From: Thermoplasmata archaeon
GTDB lineage: Archaea; Thermoplasmatota; Thermoplasmata; Thermoplasmatales; Thermoplasmataceae
Length of the DNA stretch: 15,611 nt
Direction of reading: 5' to 3'
Assembly: GCA_021827885.1 (NCBI GenBank)
Contig: JAKAUD010000166.1
Span: forward strand, 1-15,611
How positions within the stretch are numbered: the stretch's first letter is position 1; each line of letters opens with the position of its first letter. Below are positions 13,893 through 15,611 of the stretch, one piece after another. The position numbers and the translations under genes were made by a program. The notes beneath the pieces are model-generated. The model was not told the DNA's origin, searched no databases, and worked only from the letters and a program-made list of their open reading frames with translations.

Positions 13893-15241
13893 CTAGTTAT
13901 CGGATCAGATATTGTTTTCTTCTCTAAATCGATTTCCGTCAACGTTTCACTTGTAAGAAGTGTTCCTAATACCAATACGATTGTTGCGAAAATAGTTATA
14001 TACATCCAAGCAACGGTGAAGTAGTTGCTGAATAGCACATCAGCAATCGCAATAAATGACAACCCGAATGCTCCTATTGTACCACCAAGGTTGTAGACAA
14101 CTCCTATCCCTGTCGTCCTGAACTTCTTTGAGAATTTTTCCGCAAGGAATATCGGGATGACAGCGAAAATTGCTGCCTCAAAGAATGCCTGGATCGAAAG
14201 TGCAGTCACGGTAACATATGGTGAAGAATTTGAAGCAATCATCTCAATGGGTATTGAAATTATAAGAAATGCAAGTGATAAAATTACCATTGATTTTTTT
14301 CTTAAGATTAAGCGTGTTGATATAAAGGCTCCAAAGAAAACTCCAGCAAGAGATACCACATTTATGATCATTATGTAGATGAAATCAAACTTTGCAAAAC
14401 CAGCAGCGAAGTTGGCATTTAACAGAACGATAAAATAATATCCAAACGTGACAGAGTTTACGGTTAAAAGACCACCTATTATGATCACGAGGATCAGAAA
14501 TTCGCTTACTGATTGCAATCCCTTTGAGGATAGCATTGAAACAATTGGAACTTTATCAGTTTCCTGTTTTTCAAGCACTTCTGCGAACACCCTGGTTTCT
14601 GTGGAAAAATACCTGAAAATTAAGGATATTAGCCCCGGGATAATTGATATGAGAAACAGGTATCTGAAGCCGTAGGTATAGTAATAGCTGCCCATATCGC
14701 TTGATAAAAAGAATGATACAAGGGCAATCAGGACAAAACCCATCCCGAAGCCGCTCTGTACAAACGCACCAACCCAGAGCCTCTTTTCCGCTGGAACAGA
14801 TTCAAGGGATAAAGCCGTTCCTCCACCATATTCCGCGCCTGCAAAGAAACCTACTATGAACGAAATCAGATAGATCAGAATCGCTGAAAAATAACCTATT
14901 GAATCAAATCCTGGAACAAAGAAAATAAGGAAATTTGCAAAGGAAAAAATTGGAACCGATATTATCAACATGGTTCTGCGGCCAATCTTATCTCCTATGT
15001 AATTTCCCATAATTGCTGAGCCCAGGAACCTTGAAATTCCTCCCGCCAGTGCGAAACCTAGTGTGGAAAACAGGAAGCCAAGGCCAAGAAAAGCGTTGTT
15101 TGGGAAGAATATGCCCCTTATTGCTGGGATAGACACAATTGTCAACAGGTACGTTAAGGAAATGAAACCGTCAATTAACCATCCTGACCAGGACGATAAT
15201 ATATTAACCCATGGCATTTTAACATTATTTGATGTTTGCAT
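13889..15241 (-). CDS. MFS transporter, metabolite:proton symporter-like
   Basis: A 450-residue inner-membrane carrier with about 12 hydrophobic segments. The N-terminus reads [18 protein letters not shown], with the GW-x-x-DG motif of sugar- and carboxylate-type MFS carriers; motif A between helices 2 and 3 is [11 protein letters not shown] (79-89), and the helix 4-5 region has [20 protein letters not shown], typical of metabolite:H+ symporters. A second motif-A-like loop in the C-terminal half is much reduced. The substrate cannot be read from the sequence; coupling by a 4-nt overlap to pantothenate kinase makes pantothenate or a precursor a fair guess. In an acidophile a proton-driven symporter would have ample driving force. 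The start is ATG at 15241, with a TATA box 30.5 nt upstream and no Shine-Dalgarno, so the leader is very short. Confidence 0.88.
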   Translation of the reverse strand: MQTSNNVKMPWVNILSSWSGWLIDGFISLTYLLTIVSIPAIRGIFFPNNAFLGLGFLFSTLGFALAGGISRFLGSAIMGNYIGDKIGRRTMLIISVPIFSFANFLIFFVPGFDSIGYFSAILIYLISFIVGFFAGAEYGGGTALSLESVPAEKRLWVGAFVQSGFGMGFVLIALVSFFLSSDMGSYYYTYGFRYLFLISIIPGLISLIFRYFSTETRVFAEVLEKQETDKVPIVSMLSSKGLQSVSEFLILVIIIGGLLTVNSVTFGYYFIVLLNANFAAGFAKFDFIYIMIINVVSLAGVFFGAFISTRLILRKKSMVILSLAFLIISIPIEMIASNSSPYVTVTALSIQAFFEAAIFAVIPIFLAEKFSKKFRTTGIGVVYNLGGTIGAFGLSFIAIADVLFSNYFTVAWMYITIFATIVLVLGTLLTSETLTEIDLEKKTISDPITR

Positions 15242-15267
15242 TGAATTCAGCCGTAATTTTCCGACGG

Positions 15268-15275
15268 TATTTATA
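15268..15275 (-). promoter_or_regulatory. TATA box of the MFS-coaA operon
   Basis: TATAAATA on the minus strand, centred 30.5 nt before the ATG of the transporter gene, which would give a leader of about 3-6 nt. Two further A/T boxes, TTAAATATAAAC (about 15276-15287) and TATATAAATT (about 15295-15304), follow upstream and could be weaker or alternative promoters. Confidence 0.6.
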
Positions 15276-15397
15276 GTTTATATTTAAGGTACCAATTTAT
15301 ATACCATTTCCCTTTTTTTATTCAGCAATCTGCTCTTGAAAGGCGTCCCAATAGCTGAAAATTCATATTGTTTATCATGCACAAATTTCTCATAACC

Positions 15398-15409
15398 TGT
15401 TCATGAACA
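15398..15409. promoter_or_regulatory. 12-bp perfect palindrome upstream of prs, possible operator
   Basis: TGTTCATGAACA reads the same on both strands and ends 23 nt before the TATA box of prs, between that gene and the divergent MFS operon. The flanking CCTGTT...AACAGG (15396-15414) gives a second, offset inverted repeat. The position suits a dimeric regulator of one or both promoters. No regulator gene is present in the window. Confidence 0.45.
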
Positions 15410-15432
15410 ACAGGAGAAAAATTCCCAATCAT

Positions 15433-15440
15433 TTTATAAA
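15433..15440 (+). promoter_or_regulatory. TATA box of prs (leaderless start)
   Basis: TTTATAAA centred 24.5 nt before the ATG at 15461, identical in sequence and spacing to the box of the defence operon. It predicts a transcript that starts at the ATG itself; no Shine-Dalgarno is present. Confidence 0.7.
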
Positions 15441-15460
15441 TTCAAGTAATTGGCAGCTTA

Positions 15461-15611
15461 ATGTTCCTCGTTTCGACGAAAAACTGCACGAATGCTGCAA
15501 TTGAAATATCCAACAAGGCTGATTTGCACTTTATCATGACCGAAGTCAAAAGGTTTCCAGATGAAGAGTTATATGTCAGGATCGTCGAATCCGTAAAAGG
15601 CAGTGAGGTTA
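15461..15611 (+). CDS. prs: Ribose-phosphate pyrophosphokinase (N-terminal part)
   Basis: The frame from ATG 15461 runs open to the window edge (50 codons). It reads MFLVSTKNCTNAAIEISNKA and then includes EVKRFPDEELYVRIVESVKG, which is the conserved start of PRPP synthetase (the RFPDGE-x-x-V-x-I pattern, here RFPDEELYVRI). The enzyme makes phosphoribosyl pyrophosphate from ribose 5-phosphate and ATP, feeding nucleotide, histidine and tryptophan synthesis in the cytoplasm. The catalytic loop and the PRPP-binding loop lie beyond the window, so integrity cannot be judged. It is read away from the MFS-coaA operon and has its own TATA box. Confidence 0.85.
   Translation, partial: MFLVSTKNCTNAAIEISNKADLHFIMTEVKRFPDEELYVRIVESVKGSEV

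Noticed and set aside
1..15611. tRNA, rRNA or CRISPR array
   Set aside because: No T-loop-like GTTCGA-N-TC context with paired stems and no regularly spaced repeats were found by eye in any gap; a covariance-model scan would be needed to be certain.

Overview
The window looks like chromosomal DNA of an archaeon, most probably a thermoacidophile of the Thermoplasmatales. The evidence is: a B12-binding/radical SAM protein of the Ta0216 type, a bacterial-style type I pantothenate kinase in an otherwise archaeal setting (Thermoplasmatales lack the usual archaeal pantoate kinase), archaeal TATA boxes 24-31 nt upstream of start codons that lack Shine-Dalgarno sites (leaderless genes), and a sulfide:quinone oxidoreductase-like flavoprotein paired with a DsrE protein. 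The genus cannot be fixed from the sequence alone.

Region A (52-6079, all minus strand) is a compact four-gene defence operon: cytosine-5 DNA methyltransferase, then a GHKL/MORC-type ATPase, a Z1-domain helicase-like ATPase, and a PD-(D/E)XK endonuclease-like protein. The first two genes are 14 nt apart and the others overlap by 11 and 14 nt. This matches the MORC/MutL-type restriction-modification systems described by Iyer, Abhiman and Aravind. It starts from a TATA box that puts the transcription start at or next to the GTG of the methyltransferase. The operon may continue past the left edge of the window.

Region B (6080-6529) is a gene-poor gap holding the operon promoter and the decayed C-terminus of an rve-type transposase, a likely scar of the recombination that bounds the island.

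Region C (6530-8590, minus) is a likely sulfur-redox operon: a four-helix membrane protein, an SQR-like FAD enzyme and a DsrE-family protein. Region D (8833-10978) holds a small unrecognised protein on the minus strand, a 419-nt gap with no convincing gene, and on the plus strand an unrecognised 236-residue protein translationally coupled (ATGA overlap) to a pRiA4b ORF-3 family protein.

Region E (11182-15241, minus) is a metabolic operon: an MFS transporter coupled (ATGA) to pantothenate kinase CoaA, followed by the B12-binding radical SAM protein. Divergent from it, at the right edge, is the start of ribose-phosphate pyrophosphokinase (prs), with its own TATA box and a 12-bp perfect palindrome upstream. 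The co-transcription of transporter and CoaA suggests, but does not prove, that the transporter imports pantothenate or a precursor.
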